This document shows positions 1 through 5,615 of a DNA stretch of 5,886 nucleotides, piece by piece (the stretch's first letter is position 1; every line of letters begins with the position of its first letter). The stretch covers positions 1 to 5,886 of the forward strand of contig PXTR01000059.1 in the NCBI GenBank assembly GCA_003023245.1. The letters run 5' to 3'. Source of the stretch: Bacteroidetes bacterium QS_8_68_15 (GTDB lineage Bacteria; Bacteroidota; Rhodothermia; Rhodothermales; Salinibacteraceae). The translations under genes and the position numbers were made by a program. Below the pieces are notes generated by a model. That model made no database searches and was not told the DNA's origin. It saw nothing but the letters and a program-made list of their open reading frames with translations.

Positions 1-1
1 G

Positions 2-151
2 CTAATGAGCGTGACGGTCGCCCCGTTCATCTCCTCCGACCCACTGCGGATTTTCGTCTACGCGGGCGGGGCCGTGATGTGGCTGCTCATCGTTGCCATG
101 AATCACAAAGTGGCACGGGAGTACCGCGCTGACGACGGGGGGTGGGATTGA
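2..151 (+). CDS. C-terminal fragment of an unidentified membrane protein (5' end outside window)
   Basis: An open frame runs from the left edge to a TGA at 149-151 and encodes 49 residues. The stretch IFVYAGGAVMWLLIVAM is a clear transmembrane helix. It is followed by a basic/polar tail (NHKVARE, then YRADDGGWD), as expected for the last helix and cytoplasmic tail of a polytopic transporter or other inner-membrane protein. An ATG at 5-7 lies in frame, so a free-standing 48-residue single-span protein is formally possible. The frame is already open before it, so a truncated larger gene is likelier. The gene is convergent with uvrC and ends 57 bp from the uvrC stop codon. I do not recognise the family, and the fragment is too short to name one. 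Confidence 0.6.
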   Translation, partial: LMSVTVAPFISSDPLRIFVYAGGAVMWLLIVAMNHKVAREYRADDGGWD

Positions 152-208
152 GAGAGGAGCGCGGAAAGAAGGGGCCTTCGGTGGAAGGAGGCGGTGTGCC
201 GAAAAGGC

Positions 209-2197
209 TCACGCCGCCTCGGCCGGCTCTTCCGCTGCGCCGTTTTCGGCAAAGTACGCCGTTACCTTTTCTGCCTTCGCCGGGCCGACCTCTTCGGCGA
301 GCGTCTCCTTGTCGAGATCGCGGATGCGCTTCACCGAACCAAATTCCTGCAAAAGCGACTGCGCCGTCTTTTCGCCGATGCCCTTGATGTCGAGCAGTTC
401 GGAGCGCAGCGTCTGGTTTTTGCGGCGTTTGCGCTGGTAGGTCACGGCGAAGCGGTGCGCCTCGTCGCGCACCTGCTGCAAGAGCTGAAGCGCCGAGGAG
501 TCCTTGGCGATCAGCTTCGGGTCGGAGTCGCCGGGGACGAAGACTTCCTCCAGCCGCTTGGCGAGGCCGACGACGGGAAAGCGCCCGTAGACGCCGTTCT
601 CTTCGAGCGATTCGACGGCGCTGGAAAGCTGGCCCTTGCCGCCGTCGATGACGACGAGGTCTGGCCACGGGCCGTCGTCGTCCCGCACGCGGCGGTAGCG
701 GCGGCGCACCACCTCGCGCATCGCGGCGTAGTCGTCGGAGGTGCCCTCCGCGCCGCGAATCTTGAAGGTGCGGTAGTCGGACTTGCGCGGCTTGCCGTCC
801 GTGAAGACGACCAGCGAGGCGACCGTCTGGTTGCCGCTCAGGTGCGAGATGTCGAACGCCTCGATGCGCTGCGGGAGGTCGTCGAGGCGGAGCGCCTCCT
901 GGAGCGCCTTGACGCTGTGGGGAACGCGCTTTTCGCCGCGCTTGAGCTTCTGGAGCTTCCATTCGCCGGCCTTGAGCTTGGCGTTGCTCTTCGTCATGCG
1001 CACCAGGCCGGCCTTGTCGCCGCGCTCGGGGGCGCGCACCGGCACTTGGCGGCCGTTCTTTTCGCGCAGCAACTCGCGCAGCGCGGCAGCGTCGTCAGCG
1101 GGCGCGTCGTCGGGATCGTGCGAGCAGAGCACCTCGCCGGGGACGAAGGCCGCGTCGGCGTAGTAGTTTTCCAGAAACGCCAACAGCAACTCCTCGTCTG
1201 GGCGGCCCTCCACGCGCTTGAAGCGCCGCTCCCGCCGGCCGATCACTTTGCCCTCGCGCACCTTGAAGACGACGCCGACGCCCAGGCCCTCCTCGCGGTC
1301 GGTGTGGACGGCGAACACGTCGCGGTCGGCGCGGTCCTCGGCGACGATCTTTTGCTTTTCGGCGTGTTTCTTGAGCGCCTGGATCTGGTCGCGCTTGCGG
1401 GCGGCTTGTTCGTAGTCTTTCGCCTCGGCGGCGGCGCTCATTTCGCCCTCGAGCTGGTCGGTCAGCGCGTCGACGTGGCCGCGCAGGAGCTTCTTGACCT
1501 GCGCGACGGTTTCGTCGTAGTCCGCCTCGCTCTGGTTGCCGACGCAGGGGCCTTCGCAGTTTTCGATGTGGTATTCGAGGCACACGTCGTACTTGCCGGC
1601 GTCGATCTTCTCCTGCTTCAGGTCGAGCTTGCAGGAGCGCAGCTTGAAGACCGAGCGCACCACGCCGAGCACCTCTTTCATGTTCGACGAGTCGGTGTAC
1701 GGGCCGAAGTAGTCCGAGCCGTCTTTCTGGAGGGTGCGGGTGGGGAAGATGCGCGGAAAGCGCTCGTTTTTGACGCAGATGTAGGGGTAGGTCTTGTCGT
1801 CTTTGAGGTTGACGTTGTAGCGCGGCCGATGCTCTTTGATGAGGTTGTTTTCGAGGATGAGTGCCTCCGCCTCGGTGTCGGTGACGATCACGTCGAGATC
1901 TTCGGCTTTCTTTAGCATCGCGCGGATGCGGCCGTCGCGCGGGCGGCTCTCGTGAAAGTAGGAGCGCACGCGCGAGCGCAGGCTCTTGGCCTTGCCGACG
2001 TAGAGGACGCTCCCGTCGCCGTCGAGGTGCTTGTAGACGCCGGGCTCGTCGGGGAGGTGGTCGAGCTTTTTCTGAAGCGCCTCGCTGGGCTGGAGGCCGT
2101 CCCCCTCGGTGGCGCTGAGATCGGGGGCTTCGCCGTCGTCGTTCCCCTGTTCGCCGCGGCTCCGGGGACGCTGGCTCGTGTGGTGGTCGAACGACAT
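209..2197 (-). CDS. uvrC: UvrC, nucleotide excision repair endonuclease subunit
   Basis: A 662-residue protein of normal UvrC length. UvrC joins the UvrB-DNA pre-incision complex and cuts the damaged strand on both sides of a lesion in the cytoplasm. Domains in order: GIY-YIG nuclease, about 42-128 (G53-V54-Y55, Y66-V67-G68-K69, R76, catalytic-type E116 and N128). Four cysteines (C189, C206, C214, C218) match the known UvrC Fe-S ligands. A UVR/UvrB-binding helix pair lies at about 249-284. The RNase H-like 5'-incision domain has its triad at D449 (AFDISHLSG), D518 (VVIDGGKGQL) and H581 (RDEAHRFAV). Tandem helix-hairpin-helix motifs span about 600-650 (DIKGIGEKTAQSLL). The ATG at 2197 is chosen because the next one (residue 94) would cut into the nuclease domain, and the frame upstream of it is low-complexity. 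This leaves about 30 extra acidic/polar N-terminal residues. No clear Shine-Dalgarno is visible. All key residues are present, so it should be active. Confidence 0.97.
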   Translation of the reverse strand: MSFDHHTSQRPRSRGEQGNDDGEAPDLSATEGDGLQPSEALQKKLDHLPDEPGVYKHLDGDGSVLYVGKAKSLRSRVRSYFHESRPRDGRIRAMLKKAEDLDVIVTDTEAEALILENNLIKEHRPRYNVNLKDDKTYPYICVKNERFPRIFPTRTLQKDGSDYFGPYTDSSNMKEVLGVVRSVFKLRSCKLDLKQEKIDAGKYDVCLEYHIENCEGPCVGNQSEADYDETVAQVKKLLRGHVDALTDQLEGEMSAAAEAKDYEQAARKRDQIQALKKHAEKQKIVAEDRADRDVFAVHTDREEGLGVGVVFKVREGKVIGRRERRFKRVEGRPDEELLLAFLENYYADAAFVPGEVLCSHDPDDAPADDAAALRELLREKNGRQVPVRAPERGDKAGLVRMTKSNAKLKAGEWKLQKLKRGEKRVPHSVKALQEALRLDDLPQRIEAFDISHLSGNQTVASLVVFTDGKPRKSDYRTFKIRGAEGTSDDYAAMREVVRRRYRRVRDDDGPWPDLVVIDGGKGQLSSAVESLEENGVYGRFPVVGLAKRLEEVFVPGDSDPKLIAKDSSALQLLQQVRDEAHRFAVTYQRKRRKNQTLRSELLDIKGIGEKTAQSLLQEFGSVKRIRDLDKETLAEEVGPAKAEKVTAYFAENGAAEEPAEAA

Positions 2198-2350
2198 GCC
2201 GGAAGTCCGTCGGACGGCCTGTGGAAGAGAGGGAGCGAGGAAAAGGAAACGAGCGCGGCGGCGGGTCGTTCGGCGAGACCGTGTTTGGAACAGGTCGCCT
2301 GCCTTTTGACCAAAGCCCCCGACGACGCGATTTTTCGACGGTCGCCCGTG

Positions 2351-2737
2351 ATGCGTTTTTTCGATCCGTCTCTCGCCCAAATCTTCCGATCAGCCGCCGC
2401 CGCGGTGCTGGTGGGAGGTGCGCTGCTGGGGGCGGCGGGGTGCGCCGGGTCGGGCGAGACGCGGACGGGCGCGTTTCGGGAATCCTTTCGCCAAATTTTC
2501 GAGAGCTACCGGAGATTCGAAGCGGACAAGTCGCTGGCGCTGGCGCGCGACGAAAGCGGCAACTGGGCGTTCGGCTACGCGCGTGGGCAGGAGGGGGAGA
2601 TGCAGGCGGTCAACAAGGCCAAGCAGCAGTGCGAACAGCAGCGCGCGCGCTACGAGGTGGAGGCACGGTGCCAGACCTACGCCGTCGGCGCGGAGATCAC
2701 CGGCGACCCGGCGCTGCTGCGGGAGGAGGGAGAGTAA
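2351..2737 (+). CDS. Small predicted lipoprotein with WxFGY / CxxYAVG motifs
   Basis: A 128-residue protein. Its N-terminus looks like a lipoprotein signal: Arg2 and Arg13, a hydrophobic Ala/Leu/Gly run at 15-29, and a lipobox-like LLGAAGC ending at Cys31. Ala at -3 is less typical than Leu. The mature part has a charged helical stretch (about 38-67), then a compact domain with NWAFGYA at 71-77, Cys94, Cys107 and QTYAVG at 108-113. This resembles small exported proteins of unknown function with a W-x-x-GY motif, an alanine-rich helix ending in Cys, and a C-x-x-YAVG strand. The two cysteines could form a disulfide outside the cytoplasm. The ATG at 2351 is chosen because it immediately precedes the signal sequence; a GTG at 2348 is the only close alternative. 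No Shine-Dalgarno is visible. The gene is divergent from uvrC across 153 bp, and its function is unknown. Confidence 0.8.
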   Translation: MRFFDPSLAQIFRSAAAAVLVGGALLGAAGCAGSGETRTGAFRESFRQIFESYRRFEADKSLALARDESGNWAFGYARGQEGEMQAVNKAKQQCEQQRARYEVEARCQTYAVGAEITGDPALLREEGE

Positions 2738-2744
2738 GGCGAGA

Positions 2745-2766
2745 GCCGCTCAGCCGGTGAGGCGGT
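2745..2766 (+). terminator. Candidate stem-loop after the lipoprotein gene
   Basis: Eight bases after the TAA, CCGCTCA (2746-2752) can pair with TGAGGCGG (2758-2765). This gives a seven-pair stem with a one-base G bulge, a GCCGG loop, and an extra G-U pair at 2745/2766. The position fits a transcription terminator for the + strand gene. There is no U-tract, so it is at best a weak or non-canonical terminator, and GC-rich DNA forms such stems by chance. Confidence 0.3.
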
Positions 2767-2892
2767 CGGCGTTCCCTCGGGTCGGGCTTCGGCGGATGTG
2801 GTCGCGGATGCACCGCAAGGGGCCCTGCTCACAGGTCGCGCCGTCCGCGCACGACATGGAGGGAGTCGTTGGATCGGGAGGGAGGCGGCCCG

Positions 2893-3759
2893 CTACCGCC
2901 GCAGCCGCTGCATGATGCGCTCGGTGAGGCGCATCGCCGGGCGCGCGTCCAGCAGCGAAACGGGGGGCGGCTCGCCATCAACGAGGGCCTGCAAAAACGC
3001 CTGCGTCTCGCGCTGCAACAGCGTTTCGGGCGAGGCGTGCTCCGGGTCGTCGAGGTCGGCGTCGAGGCGAAACCCGGGACCGGCGGCGTAGAGGCGGCGG
3101 TCCGGCGGCGCGGCCTCGTCGGGAGCCGTGCGGCGCAGTTCGAGCGTGGCGTAGGTGCCGCCGTGGAAGCGTAATCCGGCGGCCACCGCACCGAAGCGCG
3201 CGTCGTTATTGTCATCCTCATCCGCGGGGGCAGGCGCAGCCTGCGCGTCGAGGTGGCGCACGCCCGTCCCCGGCCGCCCGGCGCGCGAGCCGGCCAGCAC
3301 GCCGCACAGGTCCAGCGCGTCGCTCAGGGCGCGCCGCCGGTCTCGCGTTCCGCTATCGGAAGCCAGGCGCGCGCGGACGGTCACCACGTCCGCACGCGCG
3401 TTCGCGGGCACGGCGTCGAAGAGCGGATGGAAGCGCAGCGGGCGACTCACGCCCCCCTCGGCGCCGGCTTCCTCGGCGCGTGCGGCCAGTTGCTCCAGTT
3501 CTTCTGCCGACGCTGCCGGCGGCCACTCCAGAAAGACGTGCCGCCCCTGCCGCAGCGCGGCCTCGGCGACAGCGAAACCGGGCTCCGCCGCCGCCGCTCC
3601 GCTCACGAACGCCACGTCGAGCGCCGCCTCACGCCGTTGAATGACGCCGGCGGCTGTGGCCTCGGGCAGATGCTCGGCCAGCGTCGCCCCGTCGGTCGCG
3701 CGCACAGCGGCCCGGCGCACGGCAACGTGCGGCCCCGTCCCGATGAGAGCAACCTTCAT
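2893..3759 (-). CDS. Divergent Gfo/Idh/MocA-fold oxidoreductase-like protein, probably not a standard dehydrogenase
   Basis: A 288-residue protein, shorter than the usual 330-380 of the family. The N-terminus is a Rossmann strand and loop (KVALIGTGPHV, residues 2-12). It is followed by the family's typical run: ALDVAFVSG (46-54), AEAALRQGRHVFLEWP (65-80), a helix SAEELEQLAARAEEAG (84-99), and RPLRFHP (106-112). The C-terminus has the usual closing pattern, ETQAFLQALVDGEPPPVSLLDA (251-272). The fold call therefore looks sound. Key residues differ. The catalytic Lys of the EKP motif is Trp79 (EWP). The His of the usual H-x-x-D helix is Asp147 (SDALDL). The third Gly of GxGxxG is Val12. An acidic loop, ADEDDNND, lies at 179-186. 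It may act as a regulatory or structural homologue, or use an unusual substrate. The gene lies 99 bp downstream of the antiporter gene on the same strand, with no visible promoter of its own, so co-transcription is likely. It converges on the lipoprotein gene. Confidence 0.8.
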   Translation of the reverse strand: MKVALIGTGPHVAVRRAAVRATDGATLAEHLPEATAAGVIQRREAALDVAFVSGAAAAEPGFAVAEAALRQGRHVFLEWPPAASAEELEQLAARAEEAGAEGGVSRPLRFHPLFDAVPANARADVVTVRARLASDSGTRDRRRALSDALDLCGVLAGSRAGRPGTGVRHLDAQAAPAPADEDDNNDARFGAVAAGLRFHGGTYATLELRRTAPDEAAPPDRRLYAAGPGFRLDADLDDPEHASPETLLQRETQAFLQALVDGEPPPVSLLDARPAMRLTERIMQRLRR

Positions 3760-3801
3760 GATTGGCGGCTTTCGATTGGCGGTTTTCGATTGGCGGCCCG
3801 C
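3760..3801. repeat. Tandem 14-bp repeat array (2 x 7 bp units), three copies
   Basis: Three head-to-tail copies begin at 3760, 3774 and 3788. Copies 1 and 2 are GATTGGCGGCTTTC and GATTGGCGGTTTTC, differing only at the tenth base. Copy 3 keeps GATTGGCGG and then diverges. Each unit is two heptads, with GATTGGC as the constant one. On the - strand the array reads as repeated GCCAATC and forms the whole immediate leader of the MocA-like gene, touching its ATG. It resembles the short tandem heptanucleotide repeats known from some bacterial genomes, such as the STRR elements of cyanobacteria. Confidence 0.8.
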
Positions 3802-3825
3802 GGCTGACAGTCGATCTGGCTCTCC

Positions 3826-3857
3826 AATCGCCCTTCAAAAATCGCCCTTCGACAATC
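3826..3857. repeat. Second 14-bp-period array, same heptamer in opposite orientation
   Basis: AATCGCCCTTC occurs at 3826-3836 and again at 3840-3850, exactly 14 bp apart. A decayed third start (AATC) at 3854-3857 comes just before the antiporter stop codon (3859-3861). Its heptad AATCGCC is a rotation of GCCAATC, the reverse complement of the GATTGGC heptad in the neighbouring array. The two arrays therefore face each other. CGATTGG (3787-3793) can pair with CCAATCG (3824-3830) around a 30-base loop. This could act as a weak structure between the two genes, but there is no U-tract. Confidence 0.65.
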
Positions 3858-3858
3858 C

Positions 3859-5445
3859 CTACACGAAGATCAGCGCCAGGAGGGTGTAGAGCACGGCCGC
3901 GAGGCCGCCGGCCAGGAGCGCCAGCGGGAGCTGGGTGTAGACGTGGTCCATCAGGTCGCAGCCCGTCGCCAGCGACGAGAGGATCGTCGTGTCGGAGATC
4001 GGGGAGCACTGGTCGCCCATCACGGCCCCGCCGGCGACCGCCGCAAAGCAGAGCGTGATGAAAAACGGCTCTCCCGGCATCACCGTCCACGCCAGCGGCA
4101 TCGCCACCGGAAAGACGACCGCGTAGGTGCCCCAGGACGTGCCCGTCGAAAAGGCGATCAGCAGGCACAGCACCAGCAGCAACGCCGGCAGCGCGACCGG
4201 CGCGATGACGTCGCCCACCGAGGCGGTCACGTAATCGGCCGTGCCCACCGCGTCGGCCACCTTCTTCAGCGTCACCGCCAGCGCCAGAATGATTGCGCCG
4301 ATGGTCACCCCCTTGCACCCGTCGATGAAGCCGTCGATGGCGTCCTGAAGGGCCATGCCCTTCGCCAGGGCAATCGCGATGCCCGCCAGCACCGTCATCA
4401 CGAACGCCCCGGCGATGGGCAGGAGCGGGTCCTCGGTCTGGCCCAGGATGAAGTAGGTCACGATGTACGGGATGATTGCCACGCCCAGAAGCACCCCCAG
4501 CGGGCCGAAGAAGTCGACGAGGCCGGGGCGGTAGCCGTCGGGCACATTCATCTCGGTGAGCTCGTCGGCGGTCATCGGCGAGGCGCCCGCGCGGTCGAGC
4601 GCGCCGGAGGAGCGGGCCCGTTTGCGAGCGGACTGCATCTTCGCGCCCAGCAGCCACGCCGGCAGCTTTTCCCATGAAAAGAGCAGCGTCAGGATCACCG
4701 CGAAAATCGCGTAGAAGTTCAGCGGCAGGGCCGAGAAGAAAAAGGCGATGCCGTCCTCGGCCGTCTCGAAGAGCGGGATCGTGCCGGCCACCAGTCCGCC
4801 GATGTAGATCGGCCACACGTTGAACGGAATCAGCGTGGCGGCCGGCGAGGCGGTCGAGTCGACGACGTAGGCCAGTTCTTCGTGCGCCACGTCTTGCTCG
4901 TCGCTCACGGGCCGGGTCGTCGCGCCGGTGAGCACCGTGCTGACGGTGCCGCCCTGATGAAAGACCAGCCCCATCAGCCACGCGAAGAATTTGGCCGAGC
5001 GGGGCCCGCGCACGAGCTTCTCCCCCGCCCACTCGGCGAAGCGCATCGCCCCGCCGGTGCGCGTCCACAGCCCGATCAGCCCGCCCAGCGACCACAGGTA
5101 CACCAGCAGGATGATCGCGAAGTCCTCCGTCCCGATAGCCGGGATGAAAAACGCCTGCACGACGTTGAGCTGGCCCGAAATGACCCCGCCGAGCGCCACC
5201 CCGATGAACAGCGCGCTGACGACCTCGCGCATCCAGAAGGCCAGCACGATGGCCACCAGCGGCGGCAGCACCGACCAGAAGCCGTAGTGCGCTCCTTGCT
5301 TCGGGATCTCGCCCGCAAACAACACCCCCGCCCCGATCAACAGCCCCCCGATCCCCACCCCGATCCAGCGCCTCTGCTGCTGCGAGGGATGATCCGTCGG
5401 CGAAGAGGCCGGCGCGTCTTCCGGTTCGGGCGCTTGCTGGGGCAT
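3859..5445 (-). CDS. Na+/H+ antiporter, NhaC family
   Basis: A 528-residue polytopic inner-membrane protein with about 11-13 hydrophobic segments by eye, starting at about 28-45. Members of this family exchange Na+ (in some cases organic acids) for protons across the cytoplasmic membrane. Diagnostic stretches are VVDSTASPAATLIPFNVW (194-211), FSTGTSWGTYAVVFPVAMP (432-450) and GDQCSPISDTTILSS (477-491) followed by DHVYTQLP (500-507). The last is typical of NhaC-like proteins and carries the conserved polar/acidic residues inside the membrane. A charged cytoplasmic loop lies at about 270-308. The ATG at 5445 is chosen because it gives a short polar Pro/Glu-rich tail before the first helix. The frame continues upstream to 5604 but would pass through the promoter. 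The substrate (Na+, malate/lactate or other) cannot be read from sequence, so no gene symbol is given. It is the first gene of a likely two-gene transcript with the MocA-like gene. Confidence 0.92.
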   Translation of the reverse strand: MPQQAPEPEDAPASSPTDHPSQQQRRWIGVGIGGLLIGAGVLFAGEIPKQGAHYGFWSVLPPLVAIVLAFWMREVVSALFIGVALGGVISGQLNVVQAFFIPAIGTEDFAIILLVYLWSLGGLIGLWTRTGGAMRFAEWAGEKLVRGPRSAKFFAWLMGLVFHQGGTVSTVLTGATTRPVSDEQDVAHEELAYVVDSTASPAATLIPFNVWPIYIGGLVAGTIPLFETAEDGIAFFFSALPLNFYAIFAVILTLLFSWEKLPAWLLGAKMQSARKRARSSGALDRAGASPMTADELTEMNVPDGYRPGLVDFFGPLGVLLGVAIIPYIVTYFILGQTEDPLLPIAGAFVMTVLAGIAIALAKGMALQDAIDGFIDGCKGVTIGAIILALAVTLKKVADAVGTADYVTASVGDVIAPVALPALLLVLCLLIAFSTGTSWGTYAVVFPVAMPLAWTVMPGEPFFITLCFAAVAGGAVMGDQCSPISDTTILSSLATGCDLMDHVYTQLPLALLAGGLAAVLYTLLALIFV

Positions 5446-5517
5446 CGGGCGGGGCGCATTTTCGGAAAGCGGCTCATCTCGCAAGCCTACAAAACCTCGT
5501 CCCTGTCGCGTACTTTG

Positions 5518-5549
5518 CAAAGATAGCAAGACCGGGCGTTCACAAGAAA
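5518..5549 (-). promoter_or_regulatory. Bacteroidota-type promoter for the NhaC-family gene
   Basis: On the - strand, TATCTTTG (+ strand 5518-5525) matches the Bacteroidota -7 consensus TAnnTTTG exactly. A TTG (5543-5545) inside TTTCTTG lies 17 bp upstream of it and is an acceptable though imperfect -33 element (usual TTTG, about 19-21 bp). The predicted transcript would start near 5511, giving a leader of about 65 nt before the ATG at 5445. The -7 element overlaps a perfect 10-bp palindrome, CTTTGCAAAG (5513-5522), which could be an operator or chance. Confidence 0.5.
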
Positions 5550-5615
5550 GCCAACCGCATTCCCGCGGTGTGCGTCTGCCGTTTCGCGCTTCCTCTCCCC
5601 GCAACGCGCTTCGCT

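Noticed and set aside
175..188. CCTTC-GGTG-GAAGG hairpin between the convergent first gene and uvrC
   Set aside because: Only a five-pair stem with no U-tract on either strand; too weak to call a terminator, though the convergent position would suit one.
194..1915. 573-codon open frame on the + strand opposite uvrC
   Set aside because: Long antisense frames are common in GC-rich genes. This one is a low-complexity Ala/Val/Leu/Arg mix with no recognisable domain, and the opposite strand encodes a complete UvrC.
2205..2215. GTCCGtCGGAC inverted repeat just upstream of the uvrC start, considered as a LexA-type operator
   Set aside because: It is short, does not match a LexA box I know, lies inside the would-be ribosome binding region, and uvrC is usually not SOS-controlled.
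2198..2350. Promoters for uvrC and the lipoprotein in the divergent gap
   Set aside because: TTTG-like strings occur at 2284-2287 and 2305-2308, but neither strand has a TAnnTTTG at proper spacing, so no promoter is called.
3760..3857. CRISPR array
   Set aside because: Units are only 14 bp, contiguous without unique spacers, and there are no cas genes; they are simple tandem repeats.
3629..5095. 488-codon open frame on the - strand overlapping the antiporter and the MocA-like gene start
   Set aside because: It is an out-of-frame shadow of the NhaC-family gene, extremely Arg/Gly-rich, with no domain; the overlapping genes are well supported.
5443..5477. Upstream ATGs in the antiporter leader (5477 and 5459, - strand), considered as a leader peptide or alternative start
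   Set aside because: They are out of frame with the antiporter, overlap into it, and have no ribosome binding site or recognisable peptide.
3943..5526. + strand frames of 244 and 214 codons (3943-4677 and 4882-5526) opposite the antiporter
   Set aside because: They are rich in His/Arg/Gln/Asp, as expected for the antisense of a membrane protein gene, and have no domain-like pattern.
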